Origin: Puccinellia tenuiflora
Lineage: Eukaryota > Streptophyta > Magnoliopsida > Poales > Poaceae
DNA length: 64,000 nt
NCBI GenBank assembly: GCA_012064385.1
Contig: QRDG01001346.1
Coordinates: 595,415 to 659,414, forward strand
Reading direction: 5' to 3'
Below the pieces are notes generated by a model, which worked only from the letters and a program-made list of their open reading frames with translations, was not told where the DNA came from and made no database searches. Shown here piece after piece: positions 31,040-42,209 of this stretch (position 1 is the stretch's first letter; every line of letters starts with the position of its first letter). A program made the position numbers and the translations under genes.

Positions 31040-34000
31040 TTACTTGAATTTCATCTTCTCCTCTGTGGCCGGCTTCTTAAGGACCGAGTTGTCCTCCGGG
31101 TCCACGTTCGCCTTGTAAATCAGCTCCTCTTGAGCACAAGCTGTCTCGGCCATTGCTGCATCACCTAGCTCACACTCCAATGCCATCTGTCTGCTGCCAT
31201 TGACTGTAATGACTCCTGCTGGACCTGGCATCTTGAGTTTCAAGTAAACATAGCATGGTCTGGCCATAAACTTAAAGTATGATGGTCGACCAAAGAGAGC
31301 ATGATATGGACTCTTGAGATCCACCACCTCAAAAGACATAATCTCTGAACGAAAATTCTCCACTGTGCCAAAAGCAACCTCAAGATAAATCTTACCGATT
31401 GGCTTGGCTGACTTTCCTGGTACGATTCCATGAAAAACTGTCTCAGTGGGTATTAGCTGCCTATCTTGCAGCTGCATCCTCTTGAATGTATCATAATATA
31501 AGATGTTGATGCTGCTTCCACCATCCATGAGCACTTTGTTCAATGTGTAGCCCCCAACTTGAGGTGCCACCACCAAGGCTAGCTGCCCTGGATCGTCGAC
31601 TCTTGGTGGATGATCTGCCCGACTCCATGTGATGGTTTGCTCTGACCACCTTAGCCACTGTGGGATTGCCGGCTCCACTGCATTGACAGCTCTAACCTTT
31701 AATTTCTTGGCACGCTTGGACGTGCTTGTTGTGAAGACATGGTAATTGCCACAACTCGGGTTCTGTGGCCGAGTTGTGACATAATACTGAGCATTGTCAT
31801 CGTGAAGCTGCTTCGGGTTCTGCTGGAACCCGCCCTGTTGGTTACCTCCTGCTTGAGGTTGGTTGGGGTTATTGCCGGCTCCTCCACCGTGGTTGCCGGG
31901 TCCTCCACCATCATTGTTTCCTCTATATCCATTGTTGTTGCCTCTATTTCCTGGTCCTGGGAACCTGGCACGCTGCAAATTCACGCACTGTCCCAAGGTG
32001 TGACCACACTTGCCGTTTCTGGCGTGTTTAGGGCATGGACTCGCCAGAACCTCCTCTGTGGTTGGCCTACGCCCCTGATACCCTTGAGAATTGTTGTCCT
32101 TGCGTCTGACCCCAGTGTTTGTGTTAGCCACTAGGTCAGAGTTGTCTCCATATGGCCGCTTGTTACTTCCCTGGTTCTGATTTTGATTTTGATTCTGGTT
32201 CTGACCATTGCCACCGTGTCCTTTAGGCCCTTCCTCCTGATCCTTTGTTTTATCTGTGGCAGCGTGCTTATTAGCACCTGCCATGATCTCACCGATCGTA
32301 AGGGGAATACCTTGATTCAGGCTCTCCTTCATACGACCCAGCTTCCAGCTCAAGGGATTGTAGCTGCAATTTCTCTCCATTGCCATTAGCACTGAAATTG
32401 TTGGGAGTCCTTGCAATGAGTTGATGATCTCCGACACCCTCTTCATCCAATGCCTTGCAGACTCGCCCTTTCTCTAAACACACCGCTCCAAGTCCTCTAT
32501 GGTACTAAGCTTTTTGCATGTTTCCTGGAAGTTCTGTATGAAAGCCGACTTCAACTGCTCCCAAGAATTGATTGATCTAGGAGGCAAGTTACGCATCCAC
32601 ACTTTGGCTGCTCCCTCCATCATAAGGTACATGAATTTAGCACACAGATTACCTGTGGCATTGCGGATACTCATCGCCATCTCGTATGTGCCCAACCAGG
32701 AAGTCGGGTCCATGTTGGGATCGTAATTGGGAACTTTGCGCGGCTCCTTGAAGTCGCTGGGGAAAGACTCGGACCTGATGGCATCTGACAGGCACTCTGG
32801 TCCTGTTAGTGAAGGAGAGGTACCAGGAAAAGTCACCTCTATGTGCGCCCGGGTTGGCTGAGGCTGGTTATCTGGACCAGCTAGGGCTCTGTCCCTCTCA
32901 GCCTCCCGTGCCCTGGCCGCTTCCCTCTCTCGTCGCTGTCTCGCTTCATCAACCACCAGTTGAGCTCGTGAGGCAGTTGGTATGTTTGCCCTGTTCCTCT
33001 CTTGTTCACGGCGCCTTGCGCTTGTAGAGTTGGCCGGGTGAGACTCGTCATGCCGACTCCTCGTGCCAGAGTTGAACGGTGTCGAGTGCAGCCTACTTGC
33101 ATCTGGAAAAGCTGGATAAAGAGCATGCTGAGTCATTGCTGTCTTCAGCATCTCAATAGCACGGCGGGTCTCCTGTCCCGCTGCTCCTTCTGGTATCTCA
33201 ATGTTCTCTAGTCTCATAGTTGCCGCATGAACGTTGTCCATTGGGTTAGAGTAATGCCCTTCTGGTGTACGAAACCTGCCAGGTGGAGGTCCCATACCAC
33301 CTGTTGATCCTCCTCCGACTCCTCCTTCAGGTGGCGGTCCGTTGGTACCGTTGCCGCCGAGTCCTTCTGGTGGTGGTGGTGGCGGTGGTGGTGGTGTTGC
33401 TCCTCCTCTTGCGCCGCCTCATGCAGCTGATGAGCTCCCTAGCCCGGCTCCTGCGCCTGGACCATTGGGCGTGTTGAACAAAGCAGTAGGGTTGACAATG
33501 ACTCCGCCACGCAGGCGACTCCTCGCTCTGCGATGCTGAATTGAGGTGAGTTCTTCCTGGCGACTCCTCACGACCTGGGCCTCTGTTTGGACCCGGGCCC
33601 GCTCTTCCGCTAATCTGCGATTTGCCTCTGTGATTTCCGCTAGCTGCCTCTCTAACGCAGCACGTGCACTGGCTAATTCAGCCGCCCGCTCTGCTGCATT
33701 GATTTTCTTTGTCAGTAGACTTGGATCAAACTGATTTCCGCCGTTTCCAGACATGTAGACTCCAACGACGCGGGTGCGTACTGGCGACTCCGCGTAATCC
33801 TCCTCCTCAATTCCATACCCAAGCCGATCCTCGAACAAGGGCAAGATAGACTCTGAATCGGCGTCGTAATCTGGCTCCATACATGGCTCCGCCAGTGACT
33901 CCTCTTCATGGTTGACAGCAGGTTGTTTCTCTGGCTCGGCGATGATGCCGACTTCTGATGTACCGACCGACTCCTCGCCGTCGGACTCGACAACAACTGT

Positions 34001-34195
34001 AGGCTCTGATACTGATTCCGTCGAGTTAGCGTGAAGTCCTGATGCGCAAACCATGCCGACGAACACGTTGATCCCTCCAAAGACAAGCTGATAACCCTCG
34101 TCGACTTCCTCCATCTCTGGAGTCCAGCCGGAGTCATCGATCTCGGTTTCTCCATGCTCATCAGTGTAGACTCGCCCGATGGCGAGTTTCTCCAT
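31040..34195 (-). pseudogene. Gypsy gag-protease (outer copy) with nonsense codons
   Basis: Same frame as pol and closely similar to the intact inner gag (21107-23794). It starts MEKLAIGRVYTDEHG at 34195. In-frame stops are at 33421-33419 (in the Gly/Pro linker) and 32476-32474 (beside RKGESARHWMKRVSEI), with a third at 31042-31040 after the protease. The nucleocapsid motif CPKHARNGKCGHTLGQC is present. The protease motif is LMDGGSSINILYYDTF near 31555-31490: an Asp-Gly-Gly variant of the usual Asp-Ser/Thr-Gly aspartic protease signature. Apart from the stops no frameshift is evident, so gag and pol were originally one continuous reading frame. Confidence 0.88.
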
Positions 34196-34240
34196 GGCCC
34201 GGCGAGCAGCTCCCACGATCTCAACTCCACGCATCTCCTG

Positions 34241-34259
34241 CCCCACGGTGGGCGCCAAC
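34241..34259 (-). other. Primer-binding site, outer Gypsy element
   Basis: On the minus strand GTTGGCGCCCACCGTGGGG directly follows the 5' LTR, as in the inner copy. Confidence 0.75.
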
Positions 34260-34808
34260 TGTCGTGGGGTTGTCACGGCAAGTCCTTCCTCTGGGAAGGT
34301 GAGTTCTGGGGCCATTGATGATCGAAGTACGTAGAAGAGGTTAATCTCGCCAAGGGACACAGATTTACCCAGGTTCGGCCCCTCTTGATTAGAGGTAAAG
34401 ACCTACTTCCTGCTTCTCTTTATTGCTCTAGATCTGATCTCGATTACAGGATTCCGGCTCCTATCTGGGGAGTCGGCGACTATGGATCTGGTGTTTCTAG
34501 ATTACTTAGGACTTGTCGATCTAAGGTCCAGGACCCCGCTTATAAAGGTGGCCGGGTCTCTGGACTTACAACCTACACCGAGTCATACTAGAACACGGAG
34601 TCCTACTCTACGTCTTGGCCTTCCAAGTTAGGGCTCCGGGTTGTACTTGGACTCCTTCCGGACGGGCCCCTTTTCCGTCATGGGCCTTGGTCGGCTTGTC
34701 TCCAGCCCAGCCCATGCGACTTGATGCATGACTCGGATTTGGCCTTCTTGGTCTTGGCGGGTCTACTTTCCGGGTCCATGGGCCTACCTATAAAGAATCC
34801 CCCCATCA
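34260..34808 (-). repeat. 5' LTR of outer Gypsy element
   Basis: 549 bp, paired with 11384-11932. A TATA-like CTTATAAAG is at about 34536-34544 of the plus strand, and the minus strand has CTTTATAAG-type sequence at the equivalent position. Confidence 0.95.
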
Positions 34809-34813
34809 CCCAT

Positions 34814-35075
34814 AACAGCTATAGCATCGTGCAACCCAGACGCCAAACAACCTAAGCTGCACTAGCCATCCGCTTGTAAATCATGACTGCCACACCAACG
34901 CACGAGGGCCGCCGCCCCGACATCCAACCAACCACACCAAAGGACCATTTGACCGGGTCGACAACCTCATCATACCGCAACACAGAGCTGACACCCGCGT
35001 CGAGCATGAAAGAAAACTCCACAAGTCGTTGACGTTGTTGTCACGATTTCCAAGGCTGCTTCCCAGCATCTGCTG
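34814..35075. other. Unassigned intergenic sequence right of the Gypsy element
   Basis: Continuation of the target sequence at 11378 after removal of the Gypsy element. No coding potential recognised. Confidence 0.4.
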
Positions 35076-35083
35076 ACCTCTAC

Positions 35084-35367
35084 TAGACATGGCCATGGCC
35101 AGCCCGGCCCCGCCGGCCCGGCCCGACTGTCCAATTGGGCCGGGCTTGGGCCTGATTTTTTAGCCTGGCGGTCGGGCCGGGCCGGGCCGGGCTCACACAA
35201 AACACAATTTCAGCTCTGCTCGGGCCGGGCCTAGTTAGGTTTTTCCAGGCTCAGGTCCAATTTCTACGGCCCGACGGTCGGACCGGGCTCGGGCTCGGGC
35301 CTAGATTTTCCGCGTCGGGCTTTTTCTAGGCCCGGCCCGAGCCCGGCCTGGGAAATGGTCAGGTATA
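35084..35367. mobile_element. hAT-like MITE with GGGCCGGGC subterminal repeats, 8-bp TSD
   Basis: 284 bp flanked by direct repeats ACCTCTAC at 35076-35083 and 35368-35375. The ends TAGACATGGCCAT and (reverse complement) TATACCTGACCAT match at 10 of 13 positions. Both arms are dense in GGGCCGGGC/GCCCGGCCC. The 8-bp TSD, short imperfect TIRs and dense subterminal repeats fit non-autonomous hAT elements. Confidence 0.75.
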
Positions 35368-35484
35368 ACCTCTACGGCTCTACCGACAAGATCACCAGCG
35401 CCATCTGTAACCAAGAACATCCATACCTGCTATGGGACAAAGCCACGTCACTCCCCATACATCCTGAGAAGATGGGGTGGCTTA

Positions 35485-37611
35485 GAGCATCTCCAACAGA
35501 CGCGCTGAATAAGCCACGCGCTGGAAAAACGACCTGTTTACCGCACACGCGGCCAAAAGTCGCGCTCCAGCAGCCGCGCAATAGTCGCGCGCGCGGTAAA
35601 TAGGGGCCAGCGCGCTGGGATTTTTGGCCCCCCGCGCTGGGAATTTGGTGTGCCCGCTCCAGCGCTGGACACACCGGCCGCACGCGCGAACCCACCAACC
35701 GCTAGATCTGAAGATTCCTACCGCCCGCGCCGCCGTCCGCACCTCTCCCCCCATCGGCTCCGGCGACCTAGCACGCCCCAAATCCCGCTGCCGGCGCTTC
35801 CCCCGCACGCGCGCCCCAAATCCCACGCACCGCCGCTTCCTCGCGCTCCGGTCGCTGCTGCGGTGAATCTCGCGCCGTCACCGACGCCGCCAGAGCGCTC
35901 TCCCGCACCTCTCCCGAGCCTCTCATCTCGCCGCCACGGCTCCAGCCTCGCCGCCGCGCGTCCAACGCGCTGTTCCTCCGACGAACAGCGCCCGGTGGCC
36001 TTTGGTAGCTCCGCGCCCGCAAGGTGTTTGACGAAACACTTGCAAGGTACATATTGCAAACTCCGCATATTTTGTAGATGAATTTAGTCCATGTTGTTTG
36101 TAGTTTAAATTAGTTTAAATTTTGTTTGTAGATGAGTTCGGGTTATACTTCTTCCGATGAAGAATTTGATCTTCAAGAGGAGGAGGACCTCTTGATGATC
36201 CTAGCTCTCGATGCGAGTAAGAAGCCGAAGCATGGTGGTTCGGTTTTCGATCGTCAAAAGCTATGAAGGGAAAGGGTGGATGCTCACGAAAGATTGATGA
36301 GAAGTTATTTTGTGGAGAATTCCATATACCCCGAGTCCTACTTTCGGCGCCGTTTTAGGATGAGCATCGAGTTGTTCAAACGAATTGCCGAGGCAATGGC
36401 GACGCATGATCGGTTTTTAAACAAAGAAGGAATGCCGCCGGAGAACTCGGACATAGCACCTATCAAAAGGTGACCGCCGCTTTGCGTATGTTGGCATACG
36501 GTATTCCGGCGGATCTAGTTGATGACCACTTGGCCATGGGTGAGAGTCAAGCCATTTTGTGTGTCAAGCGCTTCGCCGTTGGAATTGTGCAAGTATTCGG
36601 TGCGGAATACTTGAGAACTCCCACTGATCAAGATACGGCTAGGATTTTGGAGTTCAACAAAGCTCGGGGATTCCCAGTTATGCTTGGCTCAATAGATTGC
36701 ATGCATTGGAGTTGGAAAAATTGTCCCGTGGCATGGCATGGACAATTCCAAGGCCACAAAAAGGATTCTTCTATAATCCTTGAAGCGGTGGCCGACCATG
36801 AGACTTGGTTTTGGCATGCTTTTTTCGGAATGCCCGGATCTTGCAATGACATCAACGCTCTTCAACGGTCACCACTCATGAATAAGATTGCAAATGGTGA
36901 AACTCCACCCGGTGGAGTTTGTTGCAAATGGCCGTACATACAACTATAGATACTATCTTGCGGATAGCATCTATCCAAAGTGGTAAACATTTGTGAAGCC
37001 GGTTCACAAACCGGAAGGTAAGAAAGAACTTGATTTCTACAATGCTCAAGCGGTGGCTAGGAAAGATGTGGAGAGAGCATTTGGGATTTTGCAAGCCCAA
37101 TTTGCTATTGTGAGTGGACCGGTTAGATTTTGGGATCAAGACATGCTTTGGTACATCATGACCGCTTGTGTGATTACGCATAAAATGATCATCGAGAACG
37201 AGCGTGGATAAGATTTAGACGATACTCACTATGAGTTGATGAGACATCCCGTACAAGTGCGGAGTAGGGCTGAGAGGGCGGCCCGCTTTGTTGCCTGTTA
37301 TCATGCCATTCGACATTCCGATACGCATGAATTGCTTCAAAAGGATCGACGAGTGGTGGTCATGGAATGGGCAACAACCTTAGTTTGATGTTGTATTGTT
37401 CACTCTTTGTTGTATTGTTGATGAACTATTTGTCCTAGCTATTCATAAACTATTTATTTGAGTTGTAATAATAATTAAACTATTTATTGTTGATGTGTGT
37501 TTCATCATGTTGATTTTGTGTTTCAATGGGAAATGATGTTTTTGCGTAGCAACCACGCTAATTCGGCGCTGTAAAAAAAATTTAGCGCGCGACCCTACCG
37601 CGGAGATGCTC
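35485..37611 (+). mobile_element. PIF/Harbinger DNA transposon, decayed
   Basis: Ends GAGCATCTCC...GGAGATGCTC (10-bp perfect TIRs) with 3-bp TSD TTA at 35482-35484 and 37612-37614. 2127 bp. The left third (to about 36060) is GC-rich leader without convincing coding. A broken DDE transposase follows. The Myb-like second ORF usual for autonomous PIF elements is not visible. Confidence 0.9.
36132..37388 (+). pseudogene. PIF/Harbinger transposase (DDE_Tnp_4-type), frameshifted
   Basis: Starts MSSGYTSSDEEFDLQEEEDL at 36132 and continues through RRFRMSIELFKRIAEAM and LRMLAYGIPADLVDD. DDE residues are visible in LGSIDCMHW (first Asp), GSCNDINALQRSPL (second Asp) and RKDVERAFGILQ (Glu). It ends EWATTLV at 37388. 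Lesions: an in-frame stop near 36265 (LSRSKAM-type tail replaced by a TGA), a frameshift near 36465-36470, a frameshift near 36925 and a TAA at about 36983 (after YPKW). It cannot make an active enzyme, though it could still be mobilised through its TIRs. Confidence 0.85.
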
Positions 37612-37614
37612 TTA

Positions 37615-38343
37615 CGATGGATGCATGTGTAGCGATACAGTTCAACGAAGGCTATTCGATCTGAATTCGATACGATGGTATGACTTTGGTTCTTCGAGCA
37701 TTATTTTTTGGGTGAAAATCCGCAATCGGATTCTTGCCCCAGTTTACCCTCCTCTGTTTTGCATCCATGAATGTTCGTGGTCGCCCCTGTTTCTCCTCAC
37801 TTGGCGCCTAATTTTGGTTCCCCTCCACCCAATCAAATTAACTCTCCCCTACCCAACAAAAGAAAAAGGAGATATCGTACATACATGCATGCTTGCTTGC
37901 TTTGCATGGTCCATTGCTTCTTGTTGGGAAATAGAAAGAGGGGTAGATCGATCTGACTTGATTTGATTATTGATCGGTATAGTCTTTCCCAATCCCAAGC
38001 AAAGAGCGCCAAGCTCAAGATCGATCGGCAGGTGACTGGCGGTATATATTTTGCGGCCAGGAGGAGGCATCGTTCTCACCTTCTCGGACGATCCGACGCC
38101 GGACTCGCCCACTCATCGTCGTGTTCGTTGATCAGGTGCGTCGCCGATCGAAATATATATAGTTGTTCCATTCTCGGTTGTGTTATCGCTGTTTCCGTTG
38201 TGTTTCTATTGATACGGCTTAGTTGGTTTCTGGATGCGACAATGCTCAACACATTTCTTGACGTCGGCATCTTCTGTTTAATTTCTGTTTCCTGGTCAGC
38301 TAGGCCCAGTGCATGAGGTAGCTGGAAGAAGACGAAGGGGAAG
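37615..38343 (+). promoter_or_regulatory. Promoter and 5' UTR region of the methyltransferase gene
   Basis: TATATATT at about 38043-38050 is a plausible TATA box. The following leader contains a likely 5'-UTR intron: donor CAG|GTGCGT at 38136 and acceptor GGTCAG at 38299, leaving a short leader exon before ATG 38344. Inference from splice consensus only; nothing else recognised. Confidence 0.5.
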
Positions 38344-41300
38344 ATGCCGTTGTTTAATCGGGATCGGTACCAGAGGCTGCCGCTGGACGTCAGCGGCGTC
38401 GGCGGCGGCGGCGCGCGGCGTCCAGCGTCGCCCTGCGCGAGCGCCACCATCGTCCTGTTCGTGGGGCTCTGCCTCGTCGGCGCATGGATGATGGCGTCCA
38501 CGACCACGAGCAACATGAGCGTGTCGCCGGAGAACAAGGCTGAGGACGACAGGTCCGCCGACTTGAGCCGCAGCATCGTCAATGGAGGCGGCGGCGATAC
38601 GCCAGAGAACGCCCGCAAGGAGGACGACGACGGTCCCAGCGATACGACGCGGACGGGCGACGCCGCCGCTGGGGACATCGGCAAGAGAGACGACAGCGGC
38701 GGCGCCGTGCAAACAAAGGAGGCTGCCGTCGGCAACGATGACGGTGAACGCCAGCAAGGAGAAGGTGACGGCGACGGAGACACGCCGCAGACGGCAGAGA
38801 ACGACGACGGTCCCGGCGATACGACTGCGACCGCCGCCGAGGACACCGCCAAGAAAGACGACGACGGTGGCGCCGTACAAACGACAGCGGCTGCCGTCGA
38901 CCAGAGCGGCGTCGTGGTTGCCGAGCGGACGGATGCCGTTGCCAACGGCACAGCTCCGGACGGCGACACAGTCGTTGGGGCCGCAGGAGAATCGCCGTCC
39001 AAGAACCTGACGTTCTCTGATGAGAGCGGCATGACGGAAGACGGCGACGTGGCGAGGCCGGATGATACCGACAAGAAAGCGCAGAATGGCACGGAGGACG
39101 CGACCACCGGCGTCCAGACCGACAAGAAGGCGGAGGATGCTGCGCCAGGCACGGATCAGAAGGGCGGCAACAACGCTGACCAGAACACGGAGGATGCGCC
39201 GAGCGACACGACGAACACCGGCGACCAGATTGATAAGAGCTCCGACAAGGCGTCCCCCGACACTGCGGAGACCGGTGGCCAGGACGAGAAGAACAGCGAG
39301 GCGGCGCCGACCGAGAAAAAAGAGGAGACCGATGGTCAGGCTGACAACATCACCGGCAAGAGCGCCGAAGAGACACCGGCATACGCAAAAGATGCCGGCG
39401 ACGATGGCATGGCGAAGAACCAGACGTCCTTCGACGACCATAACGGCAACCTGGAAGGCGACCAGAACGGCGACAAGGTCACCGGCGACGACACGGCGAG
39501 CAACCAAACTACGGTGGACCAGAACGATGCGCCCAAGAAGACGACGTTTGCCGCACTAGATGACACGATCTCTCAAGACGCCGAGATGGTTCCAGCGAAC
39601 AGTAGCAGCACTACCCCCGAAGGCGAAGAGAAGTCCTTGACCGAGCCGGTGACCAGCGGCGACACAGAAGCGGTCGAGCTGCTGCCGGGCGGGCAAGCAG
39701 AGCTTCTGAACGAGACGACGACAACGACGGTGCAGAACGGCACGTTTCCGACGCAGGCCACGGAGTCGAGCGAGGAAAAGAAGAAGGCGCGCACGCGCAG
39801 CAGCAACAAGAACAAGAACAACAACGGCGGCGCCGTGATCGGCGAGACGTCGACGGAGGAGTCCTCGTACGTGTGGAAGCTCTGCAACACGAGCACCGGT
39901 GCGGACTACATCCCGTGCCTGGACAACGAGGCGGCTATCAAGCGCCTGAGGAGCACGAAGCATTACGAGCACCGCGAGCGGCACTGCCCGTCCCCGGAGC
40001 CGTCGTGCCTGGTGCCGCTGCCGGAGGGGTACCGTCGCCCGATCCCTTGGCCGAACAGCCGGGACAGGATCTGGTACAACAACGTGCCGCACACGATGCT
40101 GGCGTCGTACAAGGGGCACCAGAACTGGGTGAAGGTCTCCGGCGACGGCGAGCACCTGGTGTTCCCAGGCGGCGGCACGCAGTTCCTCAACGGCGCGGCG
40201 CACTACATCGACGTGATCCAGGGAGCGCTCCCGGCGGTGGCGTGGGGCACGCGCAGCCGCGTGGTGCTCGACGTCGGCTGCGGCGTGGCGAGCTTCGGCG
40301 GGTACCTCTTCGACAAGGACGCGCTGACCATGTCGTTCGCGCCCAAGGACGAGCACGAGGCGCAGGTGCAGTTCGCGCTGGAGCGCGGCATCCCGGCCAT
40401 CGCCGCCGTGATGGGCACCAAGCGGCTCCCGTTCCCCGGCGGCGCCTTCGACGTGGTGCACTGCGCGCGGTGCCGCGTGCCGTGGCACATCGAGGGAGGG
40501 AAGCTTCTGCTGGAGCTGAACCGGCTCCTCCGGCCCGGCGGCCTCTTCGTGTGGTCGGCGACGCCGGTGTACCGGAAGGACGAGGAGAACGTGGCGATCT
40601 GGCAGGCCATGGCCGCGCTCACCAAGTCCATGTGCTGGGAGATGGTGAACAGGACCAGCGATACGGTGGACCAGACCGCCTTGGTCATCTTCAAGAAGCC
40701 GTCCGGCAACGACTGCTACGGCAAGAGGAGCCACGCCGAGCCGCCGCTGTGCGAGGAGTCCGATAACCCCGACGCCGCATGGTATTTCATTCATTCCCAA
40801 TCCCAGCTACTGATGCGGCTCTTGAATTACTTGCTCTGATCGATGCTTGCAACCAACTGCATTGCAGGAACATAACGCTGCAGTCGTGCATGCACAGAGT
40901 GCCCACCGACTCGGCGTCGCGGGGCTCGCGGTGGCCGGAGCAGTGGCCAGAGAGGCTGACGACGGCACCCTACTGGCTGGGCGAGAGCCAGGTCGGCGTC
41001 TACGGGAAGCCCGCGCCAGAAGACTTCGCCGCGGACACGGAGCACTGGAGGAAGGCCCTCAATAGCTCGTACCTGACCGGCATGGGCATCGACTGGAGCA
41101 ACGTCAGGAACGTCATGGACATGCGATCCGTCTACGGCGGGTAAGCTGCAATCGTCAACTTCTTCATCCTCCCTCCTTGTGCTCACCGAGAAAGAAGCAC
41201 TGACGACATGTTGATCGGCGTTCGATCAGATTCGCGGCGGCGCTGCGGGACATGAAGGTGTGGGTGATGAACATCGTGCCCGTGGACTCGCCGGACACGC

Positions 41301-41722
41301 TGCCCATCATCTACGAGCGCGGGCTGTTCGGGATGTACCACGACTGGTGCGAGTCCTTCAGCACGTATCCGAGGTCGTATGATCTCGTGCACGCCGACCA
41401 TCTCTTCTCCAAGCTAAAGGACAGGTCAGATCATCTTCTTTGCCAAGACTGAACTGAGTTGCATCACTCTAATTGGCTGAGTTGAGATGTCTTCCTTCAT
41501 TGCAGGTGCAAGCTGAGGCCAGTGATCGCCGAGGTGGACCGGATCCTAAGGCCAGAGGGGAAGATGATCGTCCGAGAAGATAGGGAGACCGCCGAGGAGG
41601 TCGAGAGGATCGCAAAATCTCTGCATTGGGAGGTCCGGATGGACGTGTCCAAGGAGGGGGAGAGGCTGCTCTGCTTCGGGAAGACCATGTGGCGACCCAC
41701 CCAAGTCGAAGCACTGAGCTAG
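38344..41722 (+). CDS. Putative Golgi methyltransferase, PMT/DUF248 family (PMT24-27-like), 4 exons
   Basis: Type II membrane protein of the plant PMT family, thought to methylate pectic polysaccharides in the Golgi; the exact substrate is unknown. Exons 38344-40781, 40868-41140, 41230-41424 and 41506-41722 (GT-AG) sum to 3123 nt, 1040 aa. The order is a short cytosolic tail starting MPLFNRDRYQRLPLD, a transmembrane anchor at residues 34-51 (ATIVLFVGLCLVGAWMMA), a very long Asp/Glu/Thr/Gly-rich lumenal stem (about 52-510), then the methyltransferase domain from about residue 511. The domain has the SAM-binding motif I LDVGCGVASFGGYL (642-655), HCARCRVPWH, CMHRVP and VRNVMDMRSVYGG. The stem contains an internal duplication near residues 90-190. 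1040 aa is longer than the roughly 600-900 aa usual for the family, all from the stem. High G+C in exon 1 is typical of grass genes. Confidence 0.93.
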
Positions 41723-42209
41723 CACAAGTTACTTAGCAAACACGTGTAATAATGGAAAATAAACTGAAGATAGATGTTGGTTTGTCGCAGAGCTGTGGTT
41801 CACAGTTTTTTAGTTGTACAAGTAAACGGTTCAGAACATGTGGTGGTAGCATATGCCTTGAACTGAGAAACTAAACATTTCAGAGCTCAATAATTGCATG
41901 GTCCAAAAAGAATTTTGTTGGCACTGGTGGATACTTACTCATGATTTAAATGTAGACGGACACAATCAAAATATGACAAAAGTCAGCGTAAAAATATCAC
42001 AACACTTGCAATAACAGAGACAGATTCGTGCTTCTCGGTAATCCAGGTATTAAGCTAAAGTTCTCCATTCCACAAGAAAATTGTGTCACCCCAGTGCCAT
42101 AATATCAAGCTATCTATCAAAATCTTACAGAGCCAAGTGACTCCCCAGGCTCACATGTTAGCGTCGCAGCTGCTGCTGGGACACCATAAACCACTGGAAG
42201 GCTGGCTGG
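41723..42209. other. Convergent intergenic region between methyltransferase and helicase genes
   Basis: 487 bp with the 3' ends of two tail-to-tail genes. An AATAAA-like signal for the plus-strand gene is near 41757-41762. No other feature seen. Confidence 0.6.

Larger units (their letters stand above)
11384..34808 (-). mobile_element. Ty3/Gypsy LTR retrotransposon (Tat-like layout), outer copy, with nested insertions
   Basis: Bounded by direct LTRs at 34260-34808 (5' in element sense) and 11384-11932 (3'), with perfect TSD CCCAT at 11379-11383 and 34809-34813. In element sense (minus strand) the order is LTR, primer-binding site, gag-protease, RT-RNase H-integrase, spacer, an antisense spliced gene on the plus strand, polypurine tract, LTR. 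Removing the nested insertions at 20484-27663 and 12774-16499 leaves an element of about 12.5 kb. Comparing the LTRs by eye gives 8 substitutions in 549 positions and no indel. A second RNase H-like domain between RT/RH and integrase plus an antisense ORF near the 3' LTR are known from the Tat lineage (for example maize Grande). The gag-pol frame has four nonsense codons, so the copy is not autonomous. Confidence 0.93.

Noticed and set aside
31739..32134. Plus-strand frames opposite gag
   Set aside because: Antisense shadows of the nucleocapsid region (the same shadow appears opposite the inner gag at 23171-23566).
38296..39507. Long minus-strand frames opposite the methyltransferase stem
   Set aside because: Antisense shadow of the GC-rich exon 1; repetitive Val/Ala/Leu-rich translation without domain signs, while the plus strand is clearly the gene.
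39556..40800. 414-codon minus-strand frame over the methyltransferase domain
   Set aside because: Mirror of a conserved coding exon with high third-position G+C; no recognisable protein.
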